64,000 nt of DNA, from positions 124,001 through 188,000 of the forward strand of contig NZ_AP019721.1 in assembly GCF_006742205.1 (NCBI RefSeq), in the 5' to 3' direction. The notes beneath the pieces are model-generated. The model saw only the letters and a list, made by a program, of their open reading frames with translations. It ran no database searches and was not told the origin of the DNA. A program made the position numbers and the translations under genes. Below, one piece after another: positions 1 through 9,500 of this stretch. Within the stretch, counting starts at the first letter, position 1. Each line of letters opens with the position of its first letter. Source of the DNA: Staphylococcus epidermidis (GTDB taxonomy: Bacteria; Bacillota; Bacilli; Staphylococcales; Staphylococcaceae).

Positions 1-468
1 GCATTAGTAGCCAGTTTATTATGGGGTTATATCTCAGACCTTTTAAAAGGACGTCGTGCGATTGTAGCGATTGGATGTATGTTTATGATTACCTTTGTTG
101 TGCTGTTTTATACGAACGCAACAAGTGTGACAATGGTCAATATTTCTCTATTTGCATTAGGCGCTTTAATCTTCGGTCCACAGTTACTCATTGGTGTATC
201 TCTGACTGGCTTTGTTCCTAAAAATGCAATTAGTGTCGCTAACGGTATGACAGGTTCATTCGCATATCTATTCGGGGATTCAATGGCTAAAGTGGGTCTG
301 GCTGCAATCGCTGATCCAACACGTAATGGTCTAAATATTTTTGGGTATACGTTGAGTGGTTGGACAGATGTCTTTATTGTATTCTATGTAGCTTTATTCT
401 TAGGAATGATACTATTAGCCATTGTTGCTTATTACGAAGAAAAGAAAATTAGAAAATTAAAAATTTAA
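1..468 (+). CDS. uhpT: Hexose-phosphate transporter UhpT, C-terminal part (cut by window start)
   Basis: The frame is open from base 1 and ends at 468, giving about 155 residues of the C-terminal half of a major-facilitator protein. At its start I see the loop GYISDLLKGRR, typical of the organophosphate:phosphate antiporters UhpT and GlpT. Hydrophobic segments follow, and the tail KKIRKLKI is short and basic. UhpT imports glucose-6-phosphate and related hexose phosphates in exchange for phosphate at the cytoplasmic membrane. The hptRSA sensing genes lie immediately downstream on the other strand, which is the arrangement in S. aureus, where HptRSA activates uhpT. GlpT is the nearest alternative, but the neighbours favour UhpT. 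The 5' two thirds of the gene lie outside the window. Confidence 0.88.
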   Translation, partial: ALVASLLWGYISDLLKGRRAIVAIGCMFMITFVVLFYTNATSVTMVNISLFALGALIFGPQLLIGVSLTGFVPKNAISVANGMTGSFAYLFGDSMAKVGLAAIADPTRNGLNIFGYTLSGWTDVFIVFYVALFLGMILLAIVAYYEEKKIRKLKI

Positions 469-491
469 GATTAAGTGAATTTAAATATATA

Positions 492-532
492 CTCCCTACT
501 ATAAATTTTGTCATTATGGTAGGGAGCTTTTT
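492..532 (+). terminator. Rho-independent terminator of uhpT
   Basis: An 8-bp perfect stem, CTCCCTAC paired with GTAGGGAG, is followed by CTTTTTTC. It lies 24 bases after the uhpT stop codon and separates it from the convergent hptR gene. Confidence 0.85.
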
Positions 533-546
533 CGTGATTGATTGCA

Positions 547-1302
547 CTATTTTGATAGCTTATTATAATCACTTGGTGACATATGTAAATATTTTTTAAA
601 ATGATAGCAAAACATCTTATACTCAGAAAAACCTACTTTTTCAGCAATTTCATAATGCTTGTAGTGCTGGTCTAAAAGATGTAATGATTTTAAAATACGA
701 TAACGATTTAAATAATCAACTATCGTAATGCCTACATGTTCTTTAAACGTCCTCATGGCGTATGACTCACTTACAACAATAGGATTAATTAAGTCAAGAA
801 CAGTCACTTTCTTGTGATAATGTTGCTTGATTTGAGACAAAATTTGATTGACATAATAGTCATCGTAATCAATTTTTAATAATGGTTGAAAGGCAGTATA
901 ATATGCCGCGTCATCATTGGTAGAATGTGGACGTTCTAATAACCTTTGAACTAATATGTCTAGAATATGCTCTAATTGAGTGTGGTCTACTGGCTTTAGT
1001 AAATAATCAAGAACATGGTGTTGAATGCCGGCTTTCATATATTCGAAGTCGTCATAACTAGATAAAATGATAACTTGGCAATCAAGGTCTTTGATGTCAT
1101 CTAGTAGGTCAACACCATTTTTTCGAGGCATTCGTATATCAGTAATGACGAGTTCAGGTTGATGTTGGCGAATTAAAGACAATGCTTCTACGCCGTCTGT
1201 GGCAGTGTAAATAGTTGTAAAATGATATTCCTTCCATGGAATCATTTGTTTTAAACCTTGTCGTATAATCCGTTCATCATCACAAATAACTACTTTAAAC
1301 AT
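547..1302 (-). CDS. hptR: Response regulator HptR (AraC-type)
   Basis: This 251-aa protein has a receiver domain (residues about 1-120) and a C-terminal AraC/XylS helix-turn-helix domain (about 150-251, ending [12 protein letters not shown]). The start [11 protein letters not shown] carries the acidic pair, VITDIRMP the phospho-accepting Asp, and LLKP the conserved Lys. I chose the ATG at 1302 because AGGAGG precedes it by 7 bases and the domain starts there; an in-frame codon further upstream has no such site. HptR is the cytoplasmic DNA-binding half of the system that senses extracellular hexose phosphates and switches on uhpT. Only about a dozen bases separate it from hptS, so the two are surely co-transcribed. 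The identity rests on gene order with hptS, hptA and uhpT. Confidence 0.9.
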   Translation of the reverse strand: MFKVVICDDERIIRQGLKQMIPWKEYHFTTIYTATDGVEALSLIRQHQPELVITDIRMPRKNGVDLLDDIKDLDCQVIILSSYDDFEYMKAGIQHHVLDYLLKPVDHTQLEHILDILVQRLLERPHSTNDDAAYYTAFQPLLKIDYDDYYVNQILSQIKQHYHKKVTVLDLINPIVVSESYAMRTFKEHVGITIVDYLNRYRILKSLHLLDQHYKHYEIAEKVGFSEYKMFCYHFKKYLHMSPSDYNKLSK

Positions 1303-1313
1303 CTTTATTCCTC

Positions 1314-2852
1314 CTAGACAAGTGGTATTTGGTAACACATTAATGTCCCTTGCTGGCTTCTTGAGAAAATGTGCAGACGTGCATATGTTCCATATTGAAT
1401 CATGGCTCTATTATGTAAATGATTTAAACCTAGGTGTGTCGTATCAAAAACATCGTGATGAAGGGATTGGCGCACGTGTTCTAAATGTGATGGAGACATA
1501 CCGATGCCATTATCATGAACCAGAATATGTAATTTGCGCTTCGTAAGTCTGATACGAATTGTTATCTTTAAAGGTTCACTATCACGACCATGCTTGATGG
1601 CATTTTCTACGAGTGGTTGAAGCATCATCTTACCAATTGTTTGATGTTGTACACCCTCAGTAGCATCGATGTAAAGCTGTATCATATCATCGAAGCGGAT
1701 ATTTTGTATGGCAACATACTGCTCAATGTAGCTTAATTCTTCTGCTAATTTGACTGTGTGCGATGCTGTGCGTAGAGAATAACGTAGCATTTGTGATAGT
1801 TGTTGTATGACTGTTTGTGCTACTTTGGGTGAAAGAGGAATTAAATATTGTATCGTTTGCATCGTATTGAATAAGAAATGGGGTTGAAATTGTCGCTCAA
1901 TTTCTTTTAATTGTATATCACGTAAACGACGTTCGGTCTGTTCAATAGATTGTATTAATTGCTCATTTGATTCAAACAAGTCATAGATATAATTATTTAT
2001 TTCCTCTAACTCACTATGTTTTTTTAACGGTTCGTAACTACCAAGATGTCGATTTTTAGCATCATCAATTTTTCGGACAATCGCTTCAATATCTTCAGAT
2101 TGGCGCTTTGCCATTCTATCAGCGCTTATATATCCAAAAATAACAAGCAGAATAAGAACAACACCCATGACAACTAGTAATGCAATTCCATCTTCAATGG
2201 TTTCATGAATATCTTTATATATAATAAGATGCGCATGATGAGAATTGAGTTTTAAAGACTCGTTTATAAACCCAAACTGTGGTGGTTGATATTTTTGACC
2301 GATAGAGAATCGGTCGTCATTTGTATATAAAACAGTATCATATGAATCAACAATGAGTGCAGATTGTCCACTATTTTTCTTAATGTTTTTAAGTAGTGGT
2401 GTGCTTGACATATATATTTTAAGGATATAAGTATCGTCTTTAAAATCAATTCGATATTTTGATATTAAATACATCTTTGTTGTGTCTAATTGTTCATAAT
2501 TGTTTGTGAAAGATTGTGAAGAACCTTTTAAATCGTAATACAATATCGCAGGTTGTTGATGGACTTGTTTTAATAGTTGGCGTTTCATCTTTGTGATATC
2601 AGTTGGATGTGATAAATCAACATGACGCCATTGTTTTTGTTGCTGCGTAACAAACGTATGAAAATGTTTGTCGATACGTTGTAATTCGGTTTGAGTTTGA
2701 TAGGTATGCTGATGAATGGTGCGATGTTCGACCCATATATAAATAGCATAAAAGCTTATTAAACCAATAATCATCACCATAAATACTGGGAAAATCGTTG
2801 AGGCAAATAGCGAACGCCTTAATTGATGTCGGTACGGCTTATAGGTCTTCAT
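1314..2852 (-). CDS. hptS: Sensor histidine kinase HptS
   Basis: A 512-aa membrane sensor kinase. A transmembrane segment lies near residues 18-40, an extracytoplasmic sensing region follows, and a second membrane segment ([18 protein letters not shown]) lies near 220-240. After a linker, the His_kinase domain carries [10 protein letters not shown] with the phospho-acceptor His. A HATPase domain has the N box VENAIKHG and the G box DNGIGMS. This QPHFLFN layout is the LytS/YesM class, usually paired with AraC-type regulators, as here. The first bases overlap the end of hptA by 4 nt (ATGA), indicating coupled translation. It is thought to receive the hexose-phosphate signal from HptA and phosphorylate HptR. 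Confidence 0.9.
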   Translation of the reverse strand: MKTYKPYRHQLRRSLFASTIFPVFMVMIIGLISFYAIYIWVEHRTIHQHTYQTQTELQRIDKHFHTFVTQQQKQWRHVDLSHPTDITKMKRQLLKQVHQQPAILYYDLKGSSQSFTNNYEQLDTTKMYLISKYRIDFKDDTYILKIYMSSTPLLKNIKKNSGQSALIVDSYDTVLYTNDDRFSIGQKYQPPQFGFINESLKLNSHHAHLIIYKDIHETIEDGIALLVVMGVVLILLVIFGYISADRMAKRQSEDIEAIVRKIDDAKNRHLGSYEPLKKHSELEEINNYIYDLFESNEQLIQSIEQTERRLRDIQLKEIERQFQPHFLFNTMQTIQYLIPLSPKVAQTVIQQLSQMLRYSLRTASHTVKLAEELSYIEQYVAIQNIRFDDMIQLYIDATEGVQHQTIGKMMLQPLVENAIKHGRDSEPLKITIRIRLTKRKLHILVHDNGIGMSPSHLEHVRQSLHHDVFDTTHLGLNHLHNRAMIQYGTYARLHIFSRSQQGTLMCYQIPLV

Positions 2853-3823
2853 TGAATCATCTCCAAAAATTGATGATGTGGAATATTGGATACACGTGAT
2901 TGTGGGATTAGTGGAATATGATCCAAGTTTTCAATAGATGAGTGATTTGTTTCAGTCACGTCTTTACGTATTGATTTAGCATCAAATTCTTCTGCCAAAC
3001 GTTGTTGTACAGAACGGCTTGTTAAATATTGTACTAACTTTTTACGTTTGGGATGAGGTTGTGCATTGTTAACTAAAGCAATACCATCTACATTTAACAT
3101 CGTCCCCTCAGTAGGGTAAATGATTGAGATAGGGTATCCTTTTTGTTTCCACGTTCTAGCATCTTGTTCATAACTCAATCCAGCGTAATAAGCACCTTTA
3201 GCCACCTTTTCAATCACTTGAGAACTTTTAGATAACTGTACAGCATGGTGTTGAAATTGATGAACATCGCTTACTTGGTGACGCATATGATACATCGCAC
3301 GCATATGTTGGTATCCTGTCGTCGTAGAATGAGGATTAGAATAAACGACACGCCCCTTTAGTGAAGACTGAAGTAAGTCTTTATATCCATGAATAGTCAT
3401 ATCACCTTGTAAATCTGTATTCACTACAATTACTGTTGGCATCAATAGAAAGCTCGTGACTAATGGGTTGTTAGAGCGATAATCCTCTATTTGTTTCAGT
3501 GTAGAACGATTATGGTAAGGAACAAAATCTTCTTGATGATCTATCATCTCTGATAACACGCCACCCACAAAGACATCCCCACGTTTAGAAAGTGCTTCTT
3601 TGTGAATATTAGATAGTAATACTTGAGTTGAGCCATGTTTGATTTCAACTTTCACATGTTCTCGCTTTTCAAAATCATTTAAAATCGGACGAATTAAATG
3701 TGATGGATAAGGAGAATAAACAATCAACGTACGTAAAGGATGAGGTGATTGTGAAGTCGATGTTGGAGCGCATGCTATCAGAAAAATGAGTAATAATAAC
3801 AACGTATAAAGTTTAACTTTCAT
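2849..3823 (-). CDS. hptA: Hexose-phosphate sensing lipoprotein HptA
   Basis: This 324-aa protein has a lipoprotein signal peptide: a basic start MKVKL, a hydrophobic stretch and a lipobox ending IAC, with Cys at about residue 18. The rest looks like a periplasmic-type iron/phosphate-binding fold ([23 protein letters not shown] near the N-terminus, residues about 33-55), the solute-binding family used as receptors by HptA and UhpC-like systems. It is anchored on the outside of the membrane and presents hexose phosphate to HptS. It is the first gene of the hptA-hptS-hptR operon. No transporter ATPase or permease accompanies it, consistent with a sensing rather than an import role. Confidence 0.88.
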   Translation of the reverse strand: MKVKLYTLLLLLIFLIACAPTSTSQSPHPLRTLIVYSPYPSHLIRPILNDFEKREHVKVEIKHGSTQVLLSNIHKEALSKRGDVFVGGVLSEMIDHQEDFVPYHNRSTLKQIEDYRSNNPLVTSFLLMPTVIVVNTDLQGDMTIHGYKDLLQSSLKGRVVYSNPHSTTTGYQHMRAMYHMRHQVSDVHQFQHHAVQLSKSSQVIEKVAKGAYYAGLSYEQDARTWKQKGYPISIIYPTEGTMLNVDGIALVNNAQPHPKRKKLVQYLTSRSVQQRLAEEFDAKSIRKDVTETNHSSIENLDHIPLIPQSRVSNIPHHQFLEMIQ

Positions 3824-3944
3824 AATATCCCATCAATTCTATGTATTTTTATTACAACAATTTTACCAATAAATACGACATAAGTAATGTTAAATATTTT
3901 GCAATATTTGTAAGGGAGATGCAGGACTCATCAATATGTATTAA

Positions 3945-3988
3945 AAGTCTAGGATGACAAATTCTCATGAATTCATCGTCCTAGACTT
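3945..3988 (-). terminator. Terminator of the 113-aa gene (minus strand)
   Basis: A 13-bp inverted repeat, AAGTCTAGGATGA facing TCGTCCTAGACTT, encloses a further AATTC-rich palindrome. Read on the minus strand the stem is followed by TTTTAATA. It lies 28 bases beyond the stop of the small gene at 4016-4357. Confidence 0.75.
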
Positions 3989-4015
3989 ATGTTTGGAATT
4001 GAGACAAGTATGAAC

Positions 4016-4357
4016 TTAAGAAGACGTATTGTCTTGTATAAGATCTAAAATACTGTGATAGACACGTTGGTTATTATGATGATCTGTATAATCGAATATG
4101 CTTGATAGATTTTGATGCTCCATATTTTTAGGATTTTTAATATTATCTTCAATTAAAGAAATTAACTCTTTCTCTGTATGTGCTATATCGCCAATAAATG
4201 TATCTTTACTATTAAATTTATCCAAACAATAATCTTTGTTTTTAAAATCATTTTCAGTTATATGGTAATGTTTGTTCAATAATTCTAGTGAAATTCTTTC
4301 GTAATTTTGTGATTTTAAAACTCCATATTCCTTATTAAAAAAATTAATTTTAAGCAT
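4016..4357 (-). CDS. Unrecognised 113-aa protein
   Basis: I do not recognise this protein. The coding region is credible: the ATG is preceded by AGGAG at good spacing and the gene ends at its own hairpin terminator. The product is hydrophilic, rich in Asn, Lys, Asp and His, with no signal peptide, membrane segment or obvious motif, so it should be cytoplasmic. It begins MLKINFFNKEYGVLKS and contains a run of acidic and His-rich residues (FDYTDHHNNQRVYHS) near residue 90. Base composition is more AT-rich than its neighbours. It lies divergently from a secreted serine protease, about 560 bases away. A role as protease inhibitor or immunity factor would be guesswork. Confidence 0.65.
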   Translation of the reverse strand: MLKINFFNKEYGVLKSQNYERISLELLNKHYHITENDFKNKDYCLDKFNSKDTFIGDIAHTEKELISLIEDNIKNPKNMEHQNLSSIFDYTDHHNNQRVYHSILDLIQDNTSS

Positions 4358-4920
4358 TTGTGCATCTCCTAAAATCTTAAATATTAATATATTTATAATA
4401 TAAACTAATCATGCAATTGTTGGTTTATCTATAGAAACCAACCTAAAATAAGATTATAGCATAATAATGAAGTGCGCTATATATATATAAAATATGTAAA
4501 ATTTAGACTTTCAAATTTTTGTAAAACTTTAATTATAGTATATAGTTCGTTAGAAAGGATTCTTTTGAATAATAATGGTATATTCAATTGTTTGTATGTT
4601 TGAAAAGTTTTATTAAGCTTACCAATATCAAAAGGTATGTAGTTAAACTCGATAACTATTGATAGTAAAGGGGTATTAAAAAAATTGTGTGAAGTGTGGA
4701 GAAAGAAACCCTTAATTACTGTGATAGTATGCTTATATACAAGAATTTTACGACACAGTTTTTTGAAAAAGGCACACTATCAAAAATTCAAATATATCAT
4801 TATAATAAATGTTGTGGAAAATATAATATATTAAGGTTACTATCTTTTTGAACTGATACAGAAAATAAATTTTTAATAATTAGTATGTACTTTAATTTAA
4901 AAATAAAAAGGATGAATAAA
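4358..4920. other. AT-rich intergenic region
   Basis: This stretch of more than 500 bases lies between two divergent genes and must hold both promoters. It is very AT-rich. An imperfect inverted repeat (GATAGTATGC near 4723 and GCACACTATC near 4770) is present. I see no convincing gene; a 40-codon frame beginning near 4728 has no ribosome site. Confidence 0.5.
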
Positions 4921-5772
4921 ATGAAATTTAAAAAATCACTCATAACAGCTTTAGCAACCATAACTTTGGTACCATCATTGATGATTTTAGATACACAGCA
5001 TGAGGCAAAAGCAGTAGGAAATTATTATTACAATGGCATGGAAGATCATAATGCGAGTGCTGCATATCATAAAGCGAAGAAAGTTGATAATAGTCAAATA
5101 GTCATAAAACGTTATAACTATGCGCATAAAAATAAATATAAAGCAGTAGGAAGAGTATCGAACATGGATGGTTGGAAAGGTCCAGGCAAAGATAGTATGG
5201 GAACAGGATTTATGGTAGGCAATCATACGTTTGTAACCAATGCACATGTTGTAGATAAGAAAAATGGTCAAAGAACGAGTCCGAGTAAAATAAAATTTCA
5301 ATTAAACAGAGACGGTAAAAAGATACCCTATCAATTTCATGCTAAAAAGATATATAAAATCCCTTCATACGATATGGTTGTCGTTGAAACTAAAGAAAAT
5401 ATGGCTCAAAAAGCTAACGTGCAACCACTTAAACTTGCAACCAATCAAAAAATTAAGAGTTTAAAATTTAACAAGAAATTATATTCTTTAGGATATCCAG
5501 TGATGAACGGGAACAATACATATGCATACTGGAATAAGTTACGTTTTTTACAAGAAGCATCGAATAAATCAGAACTCATGACAAAAGATAAATTTAGAGC
5601 TGGTGATTCAGGATCTCCTATGGTAGATAGCCAGTACGTTGTTTATGGGGTTCGTACGTATGGATATAATTTAAGAGGTAGTTCTAATCATCCTTATGCC
5701 CAACAAGAAGTTGCAGGTGCAGAATCATTATATGGTAATCCAAGAGATTTTATTCTTAAGCATAATAAGTAA
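4921..5772 (+). CDS. Secreted trypsin-like serine protease (S1B / exfoliative-toxin-like)
   Basis: The 283-aa preprotein begins with a clear signal peptide (MKFKKSLITALATITLVPSL, likely cut after AKA). The ATG at 4921 is chosen because AAAAGG lies about 10 bases upstream. The mature part shows a complete chymotrypsin-fold catalytic triad: His in TNAHVVD, Asp in SYDMVVVE, Ser in GDSGSPM. The family is that of staphylococcal V8, Spl and exfoliative toxins, secreted single-domain proteases of similar size. It is not the well-known S. epidermidis Esp/GluSE, whose sequence differs. The His that recognises P1 Glu in the V8 group (motif GIHYGG) is absent; here the same place reads VYGVRTYG, so cleavage after Glu is doubtful. 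The gene stands alone, 0.8 kb upstream of aap. Confidence 0.85.
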   Translation: MKFKKSLITALATITLVPSLMILDTQHEAKAVGNYYYNGMEDHNASAAYHKAKKVDNSQIVIKRYNYAHKNKYKAVGRVSNMDGWKGPGKDSMGTGFMVGNHTFVTNAHVVDKKNGQRTSPSKIKFQLNRDGKKIPYQFHAKKIYKIPSYDMVVVETKENMAQKANVQPLKLATNQKIKSLKFNKKLYSLGYPVMNGNNTYAYWNKLRFLQEASNKSELMTKDKFRAGDSGSPMVDSQYVVYGVRTYGYNLRGSSNHPYAQQEVAGAESLYGNPRDFILKHNK

Positions 5773-5977
5773 TACCACTCAAGATAATTCTACAATGCAT
5801 TGCAGAATTGTTGAAACCCCTTATTAATTGTGTGCTAATATATAAAATTAAAGTATAAATCAAAATTACGTATAATGAACGATTGAGTTATTTACAAAAG
5901 TTTAAAATTGAGTTTAATTTGTATTAAAAAAGCAATGCTATTCTATAGATAACTTAATTAGGAGGAGGGAATACAAC

Positions 5978-6130
5978 GTGGAACATGTTTCTAAATTAGC
6001 TGAAGCTATAGCTAATACTGTATCAGCAGCACAAGCAGAAGATGGTGCTGAGTTAGCAAAAAGTATCGTTAATATCGTAGCGAATGCTGGCGGTATTATT
6101 CAAGACATTGCACATGCATTCGGTTACTAA
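5978..6130 (+). CDS. Beta-class phenol-soluble-modulin-like peptide, copy 1
   Basis: A 50-aa peptide read from a GTG start, with GGAGGAGGG ending 8 bases upstream. It begins MEHVSKLAEAIANTV and ends with the AHAFGY tail. The N-terminal SKLAEAIANTV is the hallmark of beta-PSMs, SLUSH and gonococcal-growth-inhibitor peptides (Staph_haemo family). The peptide is an amphipathic helix without a signal peptide; such peptides are exported by the Pmt ABC system and act as surfactants in biofilm. Compared with classic PSM-beta it lacks the Trp of the middle segment and has a different, Ala/Ile-rich second half. A sister gene at 14173 matches at 46 of 50 positions. A hairpin terminator follows at 6179, so it is its own transcription unit. 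Confidence 0.85.
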   Translation: MEHVSKLAEAIANTVSAAQAEDGAELAKSIVNIVANAGGIIQDIAHAFGY

Positions 6131-6178
6131 GTTATCACTTACATAATCTATTCATACTAACTACGTTTTATAAATAGA

Positions 6179-6208
6179 GCTAGATGCCTATAGGTATCTA
6201 GCTTTTTT
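6179..6208 (+). terminator. Terminator of PSM-like copy 1
   Basis: The stem GCTAGATGCC / GGTATCTAGC (one G-T type mismatch) has the loop TATA and is followed by TTTTTT. Confidence 0.88.
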
Positions 6209-6492
6209 GTATTTAATATTCATTTACTTGTAATTACAATACCATCATAAAGCTGTCTCTTTTTAACATTATTATTGATTATTCAAATGCTTGTAGTTTT
6301 ATAAGTCGCATTATTATTTTTAAATATTTTCACTATTGAATGGATTTTGATCTTCTTTATAAAAAATAAATAAAAGGTTTAAAGTTAAATAAAATTTAAA
6401 AAATAATAATTTATACAAAATGCTATTTTTTTAATCATAAATAATATGTAAAGTATTGCGTTAAAATGTAAAAGAAGGTAACATTACATACT

Positions 6493-6515
6493 AGATACAT
6501 AAAATATATGTATCT
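6493..6515. promoter_or_regulatory. Inverted repeat in the aap leader
   Basis: The half-sites AGATACATA (6493-6501) and TATGTATCT (6507-6515) are perfect complements around a 5-base spacer. The site lies just upstream of the aap ribosome site GGAGGT (6538-6543). It could be a repressor operator or an mRNA hairpin. No T-run follows, so it is not a terminator. Confidence 0.5.
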
Positions 6516-6548
6516 TACATTTAAAATTAAATACATGGGAGGTATAAT

Positions 6549-9500
6549 ATGGGCAAACGTAGACAAGGTCCTATTAATAAAAAAGTGGATTTTTTACCTA
6601 ACAAATTAAACAAGTATTCTATAAGAAAATTCACTGTTGGTACGGCCTCAATATTACTTGGTTCGACACTTATTTTTGGAAGTAGTAGCCATGAAGCGAA
6701 AGCTGCAGAAGAAAAACAAGTTGATCCAATTACACAAGCTAATCAAAATGATAGTAGTGAAAGATCACTTGAAAACACAAATCAACCTACTGTAAACAAT
6801 GAAGCACCACAGATGTCTTCTACATTGCAAGCAGAAGAAGGAAGCAATGCAGAAGCACCTCAATCTGAGCCAACGAAGGCAGAAGAAGGAGGCAATGCAG
6901 AAGCAGCTCAATCTGAGCCAACGAAGGCAGAAGAAGGAGGCAATGCAGAAGCACCTCAATCTGAGCCAACGAAGGCAGAAGAAGGAGGCAATGCAGAAGC
7001 ACCTCAATCTGAGCCAACGAAGGCAGAAGAAGGAGGCAATGCAGAAGCACCTCAATCTGAGCCAACGAAGGCAGAAGAAGGAGGCAATGCAGAAGCAGCT
7101 CAATCTGAGCCAACGAAGACAGAAGAAGGAAGCAACGTAAAAGCAGCTCAATCTGAGCCAACGAAGGCAGAAGAAGGAAGCAATGCAGAAGCACCTCAAT
7201 CTGAGCCAACGAAGACAGAAGAAGGAAGCAACGCAAAAGCAGCTCAATCTGAGCCAACGAAGGCAGAAGAAGGAGGCAATGCAGAAGCAGCTCAATCTGA
7301 GCCAACGAAGACAGAAGAAGGAAGCAATGCAGAAGCACCTCAATCTGAGCCAACGAAGACAGAAGAAGGAGGCAATGCAGAAGCACCGAATGTTCCAACT
7401 ATCAAAGCTAATTCAGATAATGATACACAAACACAATTTTCAGAAGCCCCTACAAGAAATGACCTAGCTAGAAAAGAAGATATCCCTGCTGTTTCTAAAA
7501 ACGAGGAATTACAATCATCACAACCAAACACTGACAGTAAAATAGAACCTACAACTTCAGAACCTGTGAATTTAAATTATAGTTCTCCGTTTATGTCCTT
7601 ATTAAGCATGCCTGCTGATAGTTCATCCAATAACACTAAAAATACAATAGATATACCGCCAACTACGGTTAAAGGTAGAGATAATTACGATTTTTACGGT
7701 AGAGTAGATATCGAAAGTAATCCTACAGATTTAAATGCGACAAATTTAACGAGATATAATTATGGACAGCCACCTGGTACAACAACAGCTGGTGCAGTTC
7801 AATTTAAAAATCAAGTTAGTTTTGATAAAGATTTCGACTTTAACATTAGAGTAGCAAACAATCGTCAAAGTAATACAACTGGTGCAGATGGTTGGGGCTT
7901 TATGTTCAGCAAGAAAGATGGGGATGATTTCCTAAAAAACGGTGGTATCTTACGTGAAAAAGGTACACCTAGTGCAGCTGGTTTCAGAATTGATACAGGA
8001 TATTATAATAACGATCCATTAGATAAAATACAGAAACAAGCTGGTCAAGGCTATAGAGGGTATGGGACATTTGTTAAAAATGACTCCCAAGGTAATACTT
8101 CTAAAGTAGGATCAGGTACTCCATCAACAGATTTTCTTAACTACGCAGATAATACTACTAATGATTTAGATGGTAAATTCCATGGTCAAAAATTAAATAA
8201 TGTTAATTTGAAATATAATGCTTCAAATCAAACTTTTACAGCTACTTATGCTGGTAAAACTTGGACGGCTACGTTATCTGAATTAGGATTGAGTCCAACT
8301 GATAGTTACAATTTTTTAGTTACATCAAGTCAATATGGAAATGGTAATAGTGGTACATACGCAAGTGGCGTTATGAGAGCTGATTTAGATGGTGCAACAT
8401 TGACATACACTCCTAAAGCAGTCGATGGAGATCCAATTATATCAACTAAGGAAATACCATTTAATAAGAAACGTGAATTTGATCCAAACTTAGCCCCAGG
8501 TACAGAAAAAGTAGTCCAAAAAGGTGAACCAGGAATTGAAACAACAACAACACCAACTTATGTCAATCCTAATACAGGAGAAAAAGTTGGCGAAGGTGAA
8601 CCAACAGAAAAAATAACAAAACAACCAGTGGATGAAATCGTTCATTATGGTGGCGAAGAAATCAAGCCAGGCCATAAGGATGAATTTGATCCAAATGCAC
8701 CGAAAGGTAGTCAAACAACGCAACCAGGTAAGCCGGGGGTTAAAAATCCTGATACAGGCGAAGTAGTTACTCCACCTGTGGATGATGTGACAAAATATGG
8801 TCCAGTTGATGGAGATCCGATCACGTCAACGGAAGAAATTCCATTCGACAAGAAACGTGAATTCAATCCTGATTTAAAACCAGGTGAAGAGCGTGTTAAA
8901 CAAAAAGGTGAACCAGGAACAAAAACAATTACAACACCAACAACTAAGAACCCATTAACAGGGGAAAAAGTTGGCGAAGGTGAACCAACAGAAAAAATAA
9001 CAAAACAACCAGTAGATGAAATCACAGAATATGGTGGCGAAGAAATCAAGCCAGGCCATAAGGATGAATTTGATCCAAATGCACCGAAAGGTAGCCAAGA
9101 GGACGTTCCAGGTAAACCAGGAGTTAAAAACCCTGATACAGGCGAAGTAGTCACACCACCAGTGGATGATGTGACAAAATATGGTCCAGTTGATGGAGAT
9201 CCGATCACGTCAACGGAAGAAATTCCATTCGACAAGAAACGTGAATTCAATCCTGATTTAAAACCAGGTGAAGAGCGCGTTAAACAGAAAGGTGAACCAG
9301 GAACAAAAACAATTACAACACCAACAACTAAGAACCCATTAACAGGGGAAAAAGTTGGCGAAGGTGAACCAACAGAAAAAGTAACAAAACAACCAGTAGA
9401 TGAAATCACAGAATATGGTGGCGAAGAAATCAAGCCAGGCCATAAGGATGAATTTGATCCAAATGCACCGAAAGGTAGCCAAGAGGACGTTCCAGGTAAA

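Larger units (their letters stand above)
6131..6548. other. Intergenic region with aap leader
   Basis: It holds the terminator of the PSM-like gene and then about 300 AT-rich bases with the aap promoter and leader. A 9-bp perfect inverted repeat lies 34 bases before the aap start (separate entry). No further gene is seen. Confidence 0.6.

Noticed and set aside
4728..4850. A 40-codon frame in the AT-rich gap before the serine protease
   Set aside because: No ribosome site, and composition equals that of the surrounding non-coding DNA.
4921..5772. Serine protease taken as Esp/GluSE
   Set aside because: The remembered Esp sequence differs throughout and has the GIHYGG motif absent here.
6765..7398. 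Long ORFs on both strands inside the Aap A-repeats (up to 192 codons)
   Set aside because: The 48-bp unit has no stop codon in these frames, so openness is a by-product of repetition. No ribosome site, and the products are monotonous repeats.
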